A stretch of DNA of 64,000 nucleotides from Bog-159 sp050008575 (GTDB lineage: Bacteria; Acidobacteriota; Terriglobia; Bryobacterales; Bryobacteraceae): assembly GCA_050008575.1 (NCBI GenBank), contig JBEKMJ010000028.1, positions 1 to 64,000 on the forward strand, in the 5' to 3' direction. The notes under the pieces are model-generated. The model was given only the letters and a program-made list of their open reading frames with translations, did no database searches and was not told the DNA's origin. Of this stretch, positions 7,404 to 15,895 are shown one piece after another. The position numbers and the translations under genes were made by a program. Position 1 is the stretch's first letter; the number at the start of each line of letters is the position of its first letter.

Positions 7404-10400
7404 ATGCAGTTCCATCAGAAGCTGACTCTCAGCCTGGTAGCCGCTTTTTGTTTGTTCTCGCTACCGATGGCCCTTGCGCAAACAATTACGACCGGCGACG
7501 TGGTCGGCACGGTCAAAGACACTACCGGTGCCGTGGTGCCGGGCGCCACCATCACGCTCAGAAGCACGGACTTTGGCGACACTCGCACGCAGACTACCGA
7601 CACGGTGGGCGCGTTTCGCTTCACGTTCCTGAAGCCGGGAAATTACGCCGTTTCGGCGACCGCCGCGGGCCTGAAAACCGATGTGCAGAAGCTTGCGGTG
7701 GAGGTCGGACAGGTGGCCACGCTGGACCTGATCGCCAAGGTCCAAGCTACCCAGGAGGTGATCGAGGTACTGGCCAGCGGCGCCGTTGTCGAAACCGAAA
7801 ACGCCAACCTCAGCACCACTTATAACACCACGCAAATGGAAGAGCTGCCCACGCCGGGCGGCGATATGACGACCATCGCGTTCACGGCCCCCGGAGTGGT
7901 CGTGAGCACCGGCATGGGCTATGGCAACTTCAGCGCGCACGGCCTGCCCGGCGTTTCGAATTTGTTCACCATCAACGGGAACGATTACAACGACGCTTAT
8001 TTGAACCTGAACAATTCCGGCGCCAGCAACTTGATGCTGGGAACCAATGAGGTGCAGGAAGCCGCCGTGGTCCAGAACGCTTACAGCGTGCAGTATGGGC
8101 GCGAAGCCGGCGCGCAGGTGAATTACATCACCAAATCCGGCACCAACGGCTTTCACGGCGACTTGAACTACAATTGGAATGGCGACCGCCTGAATGCCAA
8201 CGATTTCTTCGCCAATACGTTTGGCGAGCCGCGCTCGAAAGCCATATCCAATCAGTGGGCAGCCGATGTGGGCGGCCCCATCCGCAGAGACAAAACGTTC
8301 TTCTATGCGGATACCGAGGGGCTGTACTACACGCTGCCTTCCACGGGGATCGTCACCATCCCCACGCCGCAGCTTCAGACCTACATTGCGAACACGATTA
8401 ACCCGGCGCAGCTACCGCTCTACCAGACGGCGTTCAAGCTCTGGAACGGCGCGCCAGGCGTCTCCGGCGCGGTGCCCATCACCAACGGCAGCGGCGCACT
8501 GCAGGATGGCAACGGCAATCTGGGATGTGGGGTCCAAGGCTTTGCGGGGACTCCCGCCCCCGGCGGCGGAACGTTCGGCACCACCGTACCTTGCGGCCAG
8601 TCGTGGGCGGAAAGCGGCTCGAATACCAACAAAGAGCATCTCTACACTTTCCGCGTGGATCATTCCCTGACCGACAAGCAGAAGATCTACGCCCGCGTGA
8701 AGCACGACGACGGATTCCAGCCCACGACTACGGACCTGATCAACACCACCTTCAATGAACAAAGCGTCCAGCCGGAATGGGATGGAGCCATCAACTACAC
8801 TTACGTGATCACACCGACCATGGTCAATAGCTTCATCGGCTCCGCCCTGTGGTACAGCGCATATTTCGGTCCCGCGAATGTAAGCGCATCGCAGCAGTTG
8901 TTCCCGACTGCATTCTTTTTTGGAGACGGCGGCGCCAACGGCGGCGGCTTCTATCCCGTGGGCTCCGCGTGGAACACTTTCCCGCAAGGCCGCGACGTGG
9001 GGCAGGCCCAATTGATCGACGACTTATCCATCACCCGCGGCCGGCACACCATCAAAGTGGGTGAAAACTTCCGGCGCAACCGGGTGAGCGATTTCGGATT
9101 GCTTTCCGGCACTACCGGGTACTATGCATTCAATTCGCTGGCCGACTTTGCCAACGGCAATCTCGATGCGGGCGTCGACAGCAACTATCAGCAGAAGTTT
9201 ACTTCGATCACTACCGCGCACATCCGGCTGTATAACATCGGCGTCTACGCCCAGGACGAATGGGCTGCCGGCAAGAACCTGAAACTGACCTTCGGTATGC
9301 GCTTCGATCGGACGGGCAACCCGCAGTGCGTGGACAATTGTTTCTCGCGCCTCACGGCCCCGTTCACGTCGCCTAGTTTCCAGACGGGCGTGAATATTCC
9401 GTACAACCAGTCCATCGATACCGGCCAGAGCAGCGCTTATTATAGCGTGGACGCGATCGTTCCGCAGCCGCGACTAGGCGTGGTCTGGAGCCCCAGGGGC
9501 GCCGGGACCAATGCAATGGTCATCCGGGCCGGGTTTGGTCTCTTCGCGGATTTGTCCCCGGGTTTCCTGGTGGCCGGCTTGTATAATAACGCGCCGTATC
9601 CGTATGGCGCCTTCGTCAACAGCAATGCCGTGGAGGTGGGCTTGGCGAGCGACCCGTCGAGCGCCGCCGCCTTGGCCCAGAATGAGTTCAACGCCTTCAA
9701 GACCGGATTCTTCAATGGGTCCACGCTGGCTCAATTGAATAGCGCGGTCCCCGGCGGCTTCAACCCCATCGGATACTTTTCGATTCCCCAACACCTCAGC
9801 ACGCCCGAGTATGCCGAGTGGAGTTTCGAGATCGAGCAACCCATCGGACCGAAGAACGTTCTGGTGGCTACCTACACGGGCAACCATGGTTATAACCTTT
9901 TGGTGCAAAATGGATTTGCCAACGCCGCGGCCTTGGGCGGGACGTTCAACGGCTTGCCGTCCGTGCAGCCCGACCCACGTTTCCTGGGCATCAACCAGAT
10001 AAGCAACCAGGGCATCTCGAACTACAATGGATTGACCATCCAGTACCGGCGGGCCTTCGCGCACGGCTTCCAGGGCCAGATCAGCTACACCTGGAGCCAC
10101 TCGCTCGACGACCTCTCGAACGGCGGTACCGGTCTTCCCTATACATTTACCGCCAATATCGTGACCAGTTTGATTAACCCGAACGTCAGGGCCAATTACG
10201 GTAATTCCGATTACGATATCCGCCACAACGTGGTCGGCGATTTCGTGTGGGATACGCCGTGGAAGTTTGGCAGCCGCGCCCTCAACGACCTGCTGGGCAA
10301 CTGGTCGCTATCCAGCAAGCTTTACCTGCGGACCGGAGTTCCGGAAAGCATCACCGATAGCGTGCTGCCCGGCAACCTGGGCCTGGGCACCATACTCGAC

Positions 10401-10805
10401 CCCATGCTGGCTACCGCCGTCACGACCATTCCGCATTCCTGCGGAAACGGCGCGGTCAACGGCGCGACGTCCTGCATGTCACAGGCGGATTTCCTGCCTT
10501 ACGGCACGGAAACGAGCTTCGGCAACATTGGCCGCAATTCGCTGTTTGGCCCCGGCTACTTCAATATCGATACGACCCTGTATAAGAATGTTTACATCAC
10601 TGAGCGGATCCGATTCGTGGTCGGCGCCAGCGCTTATAACATTCTGAACCACCCGCATTTCGCGGATCCCCTGGCGAATGTGGCGGGGGGCGGTTTTGGC
10701 GGCATCTACGGCACCGTGTCGCCCCCGACCAGCGCTTACGGCGCCTTCCAGGGATCCCTGGTTTCCGGCCGTGAAGTGGTGCTGACGGCTAAGTTCAGGT
10801 TCTAG
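7404..10805 (+). CDS. Oar-like TonB-dependent outer membrane receptor with carboxypeptidase-regulatory domain
   Basis: 1133 aa. The start is fixed at ATG 7404 by AAGGAGG 8 bases upstream and by the signal peptide MQFHQKLTLSLVAAFCLFSL ending near ALAQ. Residues ~28-115 are a CarboxypepD_reg-like beta-sandwich (GTVKDTTGAVVPGATITLRS). A plug region follows (NYITKSGTNGFHGDLNYNWN), then a long beta-barrel ending in aromatic VVLTAKFRF, the usual outer-membrane C-terminal signature. Proteins of this type import large oligosaccharides or other polymers, or take part in adhesion; the substrate cannot be read. No TonB or ExbB gene is nearby. Confidence 0.92.
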   Translation: MQFHQKLTLSLVAAFCLFSLPMALAQTITTGDVVGTVKDTTGAVVPGATITLRSTDFGDTRTQTTDTVGAFRFTFLKPGNYAVSATAAGLKTDVQKLAVEVGQVATLDLIAKVQATQEVIEVLASGAVVETENANLSTTYNTTQMEELPTPGGDMTTIAFTAPGVVVSTGMGYGNFSAHGLPGVSNLFTINGNDYNDAYLNLNNSGASNLMLGTNEVQEAAVVQNAYSVQYGREAGAQVNYITKSGTNGFHGDLNYNWNGDRLNANDFFANTFGEPRSKAISNQWAADVGGPIRRDKTFFYADTEGLYYTLPSTGIVTIPTPQLQTYIANTINPAQLPLYQTAFKLWNGAPGVSGAVPITNGSGALQDGNGNLGCGVQGFAGTPAPGGGTFGTTVPCGQSWAESGSNTNKEHLYTFRVDHSLTDKQKIYARVKHDDGFQPTTTDLINTTFNEQSVQPEWDGAINYTYVITPTMVNSFIGSALWYSAYFGPANVSASQQLFPTAFFFGDGGANGGGFYPVGSAWNTFPQGRDVGQAQLIDDLSITRGRHTIKVGENFRRNRVSDFGLLSGTTGYYAFNSLADFANGNLDAGVDSNYQQKFTSITTAHIRLYNIGVYAQDEWAAGKNLKLTFGMRFDRTGNPQCVDNCFSRLTAPFTSPSFQTGVNIPYNQSIDTGQSSAYYSVDAIVPQPRLGVVWSPRGAGTNAMVIRAGFGLFADLSPGFLVAGLYNNAPYPYGAFVNSNAVEVGLASDPSSAAALAQNEFNAFKTGFFNGSTLAQLNSAVPGGFNPIGYFSIPQHLSTPEYAEWSFEIEQPIGPKNVLVATYTGNHGYNLLVQNGFANAAALGGTFNGLPSVQPDPRFLGINQISNQGISNYNGLTIQYRRAFAHGFQGQISYTWSHSLDDLSNGGTGLPYTFTANIVTSLINPNVRANYGNSDYDIRHNVVGDFVWDTPWKFGSRALNDLLGNWSLSSKLYLRTGVPESITDSVLPGNLGLGTILDPMLATAVTTIPHSCGNGAVNGATSCMSQADFLPYGTETSFGNIGRNSLFGPGYFNIDTTLYKNVYITERIRFVVGASAYNILNHPHFADPLANVAGGGFGGIYGTVSPPTSAYGAFQGSLVSGREVVLTAKFRF

Positions 10806-10815
10806 CCGCAAGATA

Positions 10816-10845
10816 GGCTGGGCAGGCCTCCGGGTCTGTCCAGCC
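10816..10845 (+). terminator. Possible hairpin terminator after the TonB-dependent receptor
   Basis: Ten bases after the receptor stop, GGCTGGGCAG (10816-10825) pairs with CTGTCCAGCC (10836-10845), one pair being G-U, around a 10-base loop. No T-tract follows, so intrinsic termination is uncertain. Confidence 0.4.
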
Positions 10846-10929
10846 TCAGTACCCGGAACCACCCCGCCCACGTCCCGCCCCACGCTTTTTCCTTCCGCCC
10901 AGCTTCCGCCGGTCAATAAGCACACCGGA

Positions 10930-10980
10930 GCTTTAGCGGGGCTAAAGCCCCGCGCCGGCTAAAGCCCGCCCTCCAATTCC
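10930..10980. repeat. Hairpin element with GCGGGGCTAAAGCCCCGC
   Basis: A perfect hairpin at 10936-10953 is followed by the tail GCCGGCTAAAGCCCGCC and CTCCAATTCC. The same hairpin-plus-tail recurs with small changes near 28525-28568, and the tail again near 58834-58865. Confidence 0.8.
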
Positions 10981-10999
10981 CTCCAGCCAGGTTAGATGG

Positions 11000-11158
11000 T
11001 TAGGTCGTCGCTGATTCTTTCACCGGCTTGCCGTTTTCGGCGCGCGAGCCGTGGCGCACGGGGTTCATGGAAGAGGCGGCCTTCCCGGCATCGCTTGCGG
11101 GACCGGGAGATTTGCGTCCATTGCGGCGGTTGGCTGCGGTTTTCTTCTTTGATGTCAT
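11000..11158 (-). CDS. Small basic protein of the 'NRRNxxKSxGPxxxxGKxxSxxNxxRHG' type
   Basis: 52-codon minus-strand frame from ATG 11158 to TAA 11000, preceded by GAGG 8 bases upstream. The product has a Lys/Arg-rich start (MTSKKKTAANRRNGRKSPGP), then DAGKAASSMNPVRHGSRA. This matches the N-terminal pattern of a widespread family of uncharacterised proteins carrying 'KS-GP-T-EGK--S--NA-KHG'. Those are usually longer, so this is either a minimal member or a truncated relic. Its role is unknown; the composition suggests nucleic-acid contact, which is inference. It sits alone between the receptor gene and a hairpin-rich gap. Confidence 0.55.
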   Translation of the reverse strand: MTSKKKTAANRRNGRKSPGPASDAGKAASSMNPVRHGSRAENGKPVKESATT

Positions 11159-11852
11159 GTGGTTACCTCGTTTTTTCCAAACGAACCTACGGGGGGCGAT
11201 GGGGAGACGCGGAGACGCGGCGATTGCGGGTGGGGAGTGCGGCTTCTCTCTGGCTTCAGATTAGCATCGCGGTGGGTTGGAAACGGGTGGGGCGCGAGGG
11301 GTAGGCTTGCAGGTAGTTGGAAAATTGGGTGAAGGGCGGGGGGAGGTTTTTTGGCGGACGTGTGACCGGCGCGGCCGGCGAGGGCAGGCCATCGGCCGAT
11401 CCGGCATTTGCCACCTGCCGGAGGATCGCCATCGATATCAACTATCGGCACTGGGTCATTTTGAATTTGGAGGGCGGGCAATTCTGTTCGCAGCCGGCTT
11501 TCAGCCGGCTTAGGCGAGCTACGCAAGTGAGCTACGCTCGGCGTGGCGGGGCTAAAGCCCCGCGCGGGCTCAAGCCCGCCCCCAGGGTTTCGCCTGCCGC
11601 AAATGTAAGAAACTTGAGAGGCGAGCTACCCTCGCCGAAGGGCCGGTTCCGGAGAACTTGCGCACGGTCGAGAACCCACTGCGAGCTGTGCGGGAAGGGG
11701 CGGGTCTGGAGACCCGCCGCAGGCGTAGACGCCTGCCCCACGAGGTTTTCCATCCTGACAAAAGGCCAATCTCCAGAGCCGGCTGCGGGCAGAATTGCCC
11801 GCCCTCCAAATTCAAGCATCCCTTCCGCCGGGCTGTGTTATATTCGCGTGCA
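11159..11852. repeat. Hairpin-mosaic intergenic region
   Basis: Nearly 700 bases with no credible gene. From 11469 to 11585 are GGAGGGCGGGCAATTCTGTT, two CAGCCGGCTT-type arms, GCGAGCTACGC copies, and the hairpins GCGGGGCTAAAGCCCCGC and GCGGGCTCAAGCCCGC. At 11621-11635 is GCGAGCTACCCTCGC. At 11700-11741 two 18-base hairpins stand side by side, GCGGGTCTGGAGACCCGC and GCAGGCGTAGACGCCTGC, ending CCCAC. At 11785-11802 is GCGGGCAGAATTGCCCGC, followed by CCTCCAAATT. Related arrangements occur near 22.3, 26.8, 48.1, 51.3, 54.1, 58.7 and 62.3 kb. Confidence 0.85.
11839..11844 (+). promoter_or_regulatory. -10 box (TATATT) of the S9 peptidase gene, near-leaderless
   Basis: TATATT lies 8 bases before the ATG at 11853. 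Transcription starting 6-8 bases downstream would begin at or next to the start codon. No Shine-Dalgarno sequence is present. No convincing -35 box is seen. Confidence 0.4.
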
Positions 11853-13856
11853 ATGTTCAGATTCGCTCTCGTCTTTTGCGCGGCTGCCGTGTCGGCGCAG
11901 ACGGCCAAGTCGCCTCCGACCCTGGATGAGTTTTTCGACGCGGTAGAGATCCGCGGCGTGCGGGTATCGCCGGACGGGCGTGCCGTGGCGATCGAGACGG
12001 CGCGCGCGGATTGGGATGCCAATCGTTTCCGGAACGATTTGTGGCTGTATCGCGACGAGGGTCCCCGTGCGCTGGTCCAACTGACGCGCTCGGGCCACGA
12101 CCACGATCCGCAGTGGTCGCCCGATGGACGCTGGATCGCGTTTCTGTCCGATCGGGAAGCCGGCGCGCAGGCCGATGAGGCCGAGGATGCCGGGAAAAGC
12201 GGGAAGGCGGATCAGGTCTGGGCGATCGCGCTGAGTGGCGGAGATCCGTTTGCCGTCACACATGGCGAGGAGAAGGTGCATGCCTTCGCCTGGTCGGCCG
12301 ATTCGAAGCAGATCTATTTCGCCACGCGCACGCCGTGGAGCAAAGAAAAGCAAGAGGCCTACAAGAAAGACTGGAAAGACGTGGTGGAGTTCCGCGAAGC
12401 GGAGCGCGGCGATGCCATCGCGCAAGTGCAGATCTCGACCGGCGCCGTGCAGCAGTTCTCCGCCACACCCTGGCGCGTGAAGCAAATGGAAGCCGCGCCG
12501 AACGGCAAGACCCTCGCGTTTCTGACCGATTCCATTTCCGAGCGGCAGGAGGCTATGGAGGCGTACGGCATCTATCTGGTCGACGCCGCGGCCGGCGGGG
12601 AGCCGCGTAAGCTAGTCGAGCGCCCGGCGGTGCTCGACAGCGTGCATTGGGCGCCCGATAGCCGGCATATCTTCTTCTCGTTCCTGAATGGGTCGGTGGA
12701 AGGCAGTTATCAGGATGCGCAGCCACGGGTGTATTGGGTGGATGCCGTAGCCCCGGCAGCGCGCCTGTCGCGGTGGGCCAAGTTCCCGGGAGCGGTAACC
12801 GGATACACAGTGACGCAGGATGGCGGCCTGCTGATCACAGGCCGCTTGGGCACCGACGTACAAATCTACCGCGAGGAGCCGCACGTCTTCGTGAAGGAAC
12901 CGGGACGGCCGGGCACTTATGAACGGATCTCGGCGGCGGCGCACGCCATGCGGGTGGCGTTCGTACACTCGACTCTGACCGAGCCGCCGGAAGTGTATTT
13001 CGGGGACGGCGTGCTGGATGCGCGGCCGATCACGTCGTTCAACCGCCTCTTGACGGAGCGCACGCTGCCGGAAGGCCGGCCTTACCGCTGGACCGCCGAC
13101 GATGGCGTGACGGTGGAGGGCATGCTGATTTATCCTCCCGGCAAGCTGGACGGGAAGAATTTGCGGATGCTGACGCTGATCCACGGCGGACCGGAAGACG
13201 CGGACGGCAACCACTTCGAAGCCGACTGGTATCAATGGGGATCGCTGGCGGCGGCGCAGGGCTGGCTGGTATTCGAACCCAACTATCGCGGCTCGGTGGG
13301 CTATGGCGACGAGTTCGCGCTGGGAATCGTGCCGAACATCGTATCGAAGCCGGGCAAGGACATTCTGGAAGGCGTGGACGCGCTGGTGAAGGACGGCATC
13401 GCCGATCCGGACAACCTGACGATCGGCGGATATAGCTATGGCGGCTATCTGACTAACTGGCTGATCACACAGAATACCCGGTTCCGGGCGGCGGTTACCG
13501 GCGCGGGAGCGGTGGAGCACGTGGCTAACTGGGGCAACGACGATACCACTTACGACGACGCTTACTTCCTGGGCGGCCTGCCATGGGACACGATGAAGAA
13601 TTACAACGACGAGGCAGCCATCTGGCAGATGAATAAGGTGAAGACTCCAACACACATTGTGGGTGGCGCGGAAGATATACGGGTATCTGTGGGCGAACAG
13701 TATCTTCTGGAACGCGCGTTGCATGCCGAGGGCGTGCCGGTGAAGCTATTGATTTTTCCGGGGGAGGGGCATGAGATGGATAAGGATCCTTGGCACGGAA
13801 AGATCAAGGTGCGGGAGGAGTTAAAGTGGCTGGAGAAGTGGGTGGCGGCGCGGTAG
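11853..13856 (+). CDS. Secreted S9-family (prolyl oligopeptidase/DPP-IV-like) serine peptidase
   Basis: 667 aa. The start at ATG 11853 gives a signal peptide (MFRFALVFCAAAVSAQ); the open frame upstream is repeat DNA. Residues ~35-400 are a WD40/TolB-like beta-propeller (QWSPDGRWIAFLSDR). The C-terminal third is an alpha/beta hydrolase with nucleophile elbow GGYSYGGY. The triad can be placed as Ser528, Asp608 (GGAEDIR) and His640 (GEGHEM). It probably cleaves short peptides or acyl-peptides in the periplasm or outside the cell. It is monocistronic and lies next to a hairpin mosaic. Confidence 0.92.
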   Translation: MFRFALVFCAAAVSAQTAKSPPTLDEFFDAVEIRGVRVSPDGRAVAIETARADWDANRFRNDLWLYRDEGPRALVQLTRSGHDHDPQWSPDGRWIAFLSDREAGAQADEAEDAGKSGKADQVWAIALSGGDPFAVTHGEEKVHAFAWSADSKQIYFATRTPWSKEKQEAYKKDWKDVVEFREAERGDAIAQVQISTGAVQQFSATPWRVKQMEAAPNGKTLAFLTDSISERQEAMEAYGIYLVDAAAGGEPRKLVERPAVLDSVHWAPDSRHIFFSFLNGSVEGSYQDAQPRVYWVDAVAPAARLSRWAKFPGAVTGYTVTQDGGLLITGRLGTDVQIYREEPHVFVKEPGRPGTYERISAAAHAMRVAFVHSTLTEPPEVYFGDGVLDARPITSFNRLLTERTLPEGRPYRWTADDGVTVEGMLIYPPGKLDGKNLRMLTLIHGGPEDADGNHFEADWYQWGSLAAAQGWLVFEPNYRGSVGYGDEFALGIVPNIVSKPGKDILEGVDALVKDGIADPDNLTIGGYSYGGYLTNWLITQNTRFRAAVTGAGAVEHVANWGNDDTTYDDAYFLGGLPWDTMKNYNDEAAIWQMNKVKTPTHIVGGAEDIRVSVGEQYLLERALHAEGVPVKLLIFPGEGHEMDKDPWHGKIKVREELKWLEKWVAAR

Positions 13857-13967
13857 CGGGTTGCGGAGAAAGGCAATTTGGCCGCGGATGGACGGTAGAT
13901 AAACGCGGGTCTCGGGTCGCCTAGCTTACCGCGGCGACTTCCGAGGAGCCCGACAATTGGCAAGGCA

Positions 13968-13998
13968 TGTCGATATCATTCTGTGATATCATCAATTT
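13968..13998. promoter_or_regulatory. Candidate operator of the hicAB module
   Basis: Two direct copies of GATATCAT (13972-13979 and 13985-13992) lie 13 bases apart just upstream of hicA; the core TGATATCA is itself palindromic. HicB antitoxins autoregulate through sites in this position, so an operator is plausible (inference). Confidence 0.4.
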
Positions 13999-14256
13999 GT
14001 GAGGAAGCACCAGCGCGTGCTGGAGGCCATCTTCGAAAAGCGCGCCAACATCGTCTGGTTGGACATTGAATCGATGCTGCCGTACTACGGTGCGGAAATC
14101 TCAGAAGGCCGCGGTTCGCGCGTGCGAATCGCGCTCAATGGCGTCTGAGCTGTATTCCATCGCCCGCATCCGCGGAATGAGACCGACCGCGGCGCGGTTG
14201 CCTCCATGCAGAGGGTCCTGACGGAAGCAGGCATCGGAATCGGGAGGAAATCGTGA
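13999..14256 (+). pseudogene. hicA: HicA-type toxin gene interrupted by an in-frame TGA
   Basis: From GTG 13999 the frame reads RKHQRVLEAIFEKRANIVWL, then SEGRGSRVRIALNGV, and meets TGA at 14146-14148 (codon 50). The same frame continues without shift as AVFHRPHPRNETDRGAVASM and ends TEAGIGIGRKS at TGA 14254-14256. The HicA family joins these halves as NGV-R-AVFHRPHP, so the stop most simply arose by one C-to-T change in a CGA arginine codon. The full reading would be 85 codons. The stop overlaps the hicB GTG start by 4 bases. The truncated peptide lacks the C-terminal half of the dsRBD-like fold and should be inactive unless the stop is read through. Confidence 0.8.
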
Positions 14257-14582
14257 CCTACAAGGGCTATCAAGCAAGAGTAGATCTGGATGAAGAGGCG
14301 GGGATATTCCACGGAGAAGTGATCAACACACGAGATGTGATCACCTTTCAGGGATCATCAGTCAAGGAGTTAAAGCGGGCGTTTGAGGATTCAGTAGACG
14401 ATTACCTGGATTTCTGCGCTTCCCGAGGGGAAGATCCGGACAAGCCATTCTCCGGGAAAATCCTCGTGCGCGTACCGCCCGAACTACATCGCCGAATCAT
14501 GACGGACGCCAAGCGCGAGGGTAAGAGCCTGAATGCATATGTCCTGGAAAAGCTACAGCCCAAATCGGCCTCGGCGGCTTGA
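14253..14582 (+). CDS. hicB: HicB-family antitoxin
   Basis: 109 aa. The N-terminal half is the partly degraded RNase-H-like HicB fold (YKGYQARVDLDEEAGIFHGE; ELKRAFEDSVDDYLDFC). The C-terminus is a ribbon-helix-helix-like DNA-binding segment (ILVRVPPELHRRIMTDAKRE). The antitoxin normally sequesters the HicA mRNA interferase and represses the operon. The GTG start overlaps the end of the broken hicA reading frame (GTGA), which keeps the ancestral operon geometry. Here the antitoxin is intact while its toxin is interrupted. Confidence 0.88.
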   Translation: MTYKGYQARVDLDEEAGIFHGEVINTRDVITFQGSSVKELKRAFEDSVDDYLDFCASRGEDPDKPFSGKILVRVPPELHRRIMTDAKREGKSLNAYVLEKLQPKSASAA

Positions 14583-14627
14583 TCCTCGTAGCCCAGAATA
14601 ACGGACATCAAGTTGTACCAACCTCTC

Positions 14628-15824
14628 ATGACTCTCCGCGGAAAACCGCGCCTCGAGTTGGCCGTCGCGCTCGCCCTGCTGGTGTGGCTGGCGCCGGCCG
14701 CCGCGCCGCAAACGCAGGACACCGCGGAAGCGCATCTGGGCAAGGGCTACGATGCGCTGAAGCAAGACCGTTACGACGAAGCCGTCACCGAATTCCGCGC
14801 CGCTCTGCGCCGCGACCCCACACTGGCGATGCGCGCGCGATTTCCGTTGGCCGTGGCGCTGTTCGAGCTGAAGCAATCCGGCGAAGCGCGCCGGGAATTC
14901 GAAGCCGTGCGGCGCGAAGTGGGTGACCATCCCAACGTCTCCTATTACCTGGGCAGGTTGGACCTGCTGGACCAGAACTTCGCGGGCGCGGTCCGGAATC
15001 TGAGCAAAGCCATCGCCAAGCCGCCCTTCCCGGATACGGTGTACTACCTGGGCCTGGCGTGCTTCAAGCAGGGCGATCTGGCGGCGGCCGGGAAGTGGCT
15101 GCGGCAGGCCGCGGAAGCGAATCCGCGCGATAGCCTGGCGCGGTATCAACTGGCCATGGTGTATCGCCAACAGGGGCGCGAGGAGGAGGCCAAGAAGGCC
15201 TTCGCGGAATCGGCCGAGCTGCGGCGGCGCGATACCGATGAGAGCGAGTTGCGCACGGAATGCGCGCAAAAGCTGGACGCGGGTCCGCGCACCGAGGCCC
15301 ACGCTTTATGCCAGCGGCTATACGACGCCGGCGACGCGGAGCGGCTGACCGCGCTGGGTACTATCTACGGCCAGCACGGCGACCTGGAAGATGCGCTGGA
15401 GCCTCTGCGGCGGGCCGCCGAGCTAGCCCCGGAAAGGCCGCAAATGCAGTACAACCTGGCGTTCACTTACTATCAAATGGGCCGGTTTGAGGAAGCGCGC
15501 GCGCCTATCGCCAAAGCCGTCGCGCGATGGCCGGACCTCTTTCAATTGAACTTCCTGTACGGCGCGGTGCTCGCGAAACTCGGCGACGATGCGGCGGCTT
15601 ACCAGGCCCTCAGCCGCGCGCACGAGTTGAACCTGGAAGATGCGGGAGCCGCGGATCTGCTCTACCGGATCGCCGTGGGCCTGGCGGGGAAAAGCCTGGC
15701 CGCCCGGCAGTATCCGGATGCGCTGCGCTACTTCGGCGAAGCCGCGAAGCTGCGGCCCGGCGATGCGGAGGCGCGCAAGGGAATGGCTGCAGCGGAGGCG
15801 GGCCTGGCAGGAGGAGCACGTTAG
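14628..15824 (+). CDS. Secreted TPR-repeat protein
   Basis: About 398 aa. ATG 14628 gives a signal peptide (MTLRGKPRLELAVALALLVW...AAAPQ); TTG 14613 is an alternative. Several tetratricopeptide repeats are visible, for example the one ending ERPQMQYNLAFTYYQMGRFE and the final one, QYPDALRYFGEAAKLRPGDA. It is probably a periplasmic or outer-membrane-associated scaffold. No catalytic domain is seen. It stands between hicB and a convergent DUF1501 gene, so no partner is indicated. Confidence 0.8.
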   Translation: MTLRGKPRLELAVALALLVWLAPAAAPQTQDTAEAHLGKGYDALKQDRYDEAVTEFRAALRRDPTLAMRARFPLAVALFELKQSGEARREFEAVRREVGDHPNVSYYLGRLDLLDQNFAGAVRNLSKAIAKPPFPDTVYYLGLACFKQGDLAAAGKWLRQAAEANPRDSLARYQLAMVYRQQGREEEAKKAFAESAELRRRDTDESELRTECAQKLDAGPRTEAHALCQRLYDAGDAERLTALGTIYGQHGDLEDALEPLRRAAELAPERPQMQYNLAFTYYQMGRFEEARAPIAKAVARWPDLFQLNFLYGAVLAKLGDDAAAYQALSRAHELNLEDAGAADLLYRIAVGLAGKSLAARQYPDALRYFGEAAKLRPGDAEARKGMAAAEAGLAGGAR

Positions 15825-15843
15825 AAGTTAGAAGACAAAGCTC

Positions 15844-15893
15844 CGAGGCAGGCGGCCTGCGAGGCCGCCGCAGGCTGCGAGCCTGCCCCACTA
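15844..15893. repeat. Double hairpin element between convergent genes
   Basis: GGCGGCCTGCGAGGCCGCC and GCAGGCTGCGAGCCTGC lie side by side and end in CCCCAC, the same two-hairpin layout as at 11700-11741. It lies between the convergent TPR and DUF1501 genes and could serve as a bidirectional transcription stop (inference). Confidence 0.75.
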
Positions 15894-15895
15894 AG

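Noticed and set aside
14146..14148. TGA in hicA as a selenocysteine or recoding site
   Set aside because: Family members have arginine here, no downstream stem-loop typical of SECIS is evident, and no Sec gene is seen; a nonsense change is simpler.
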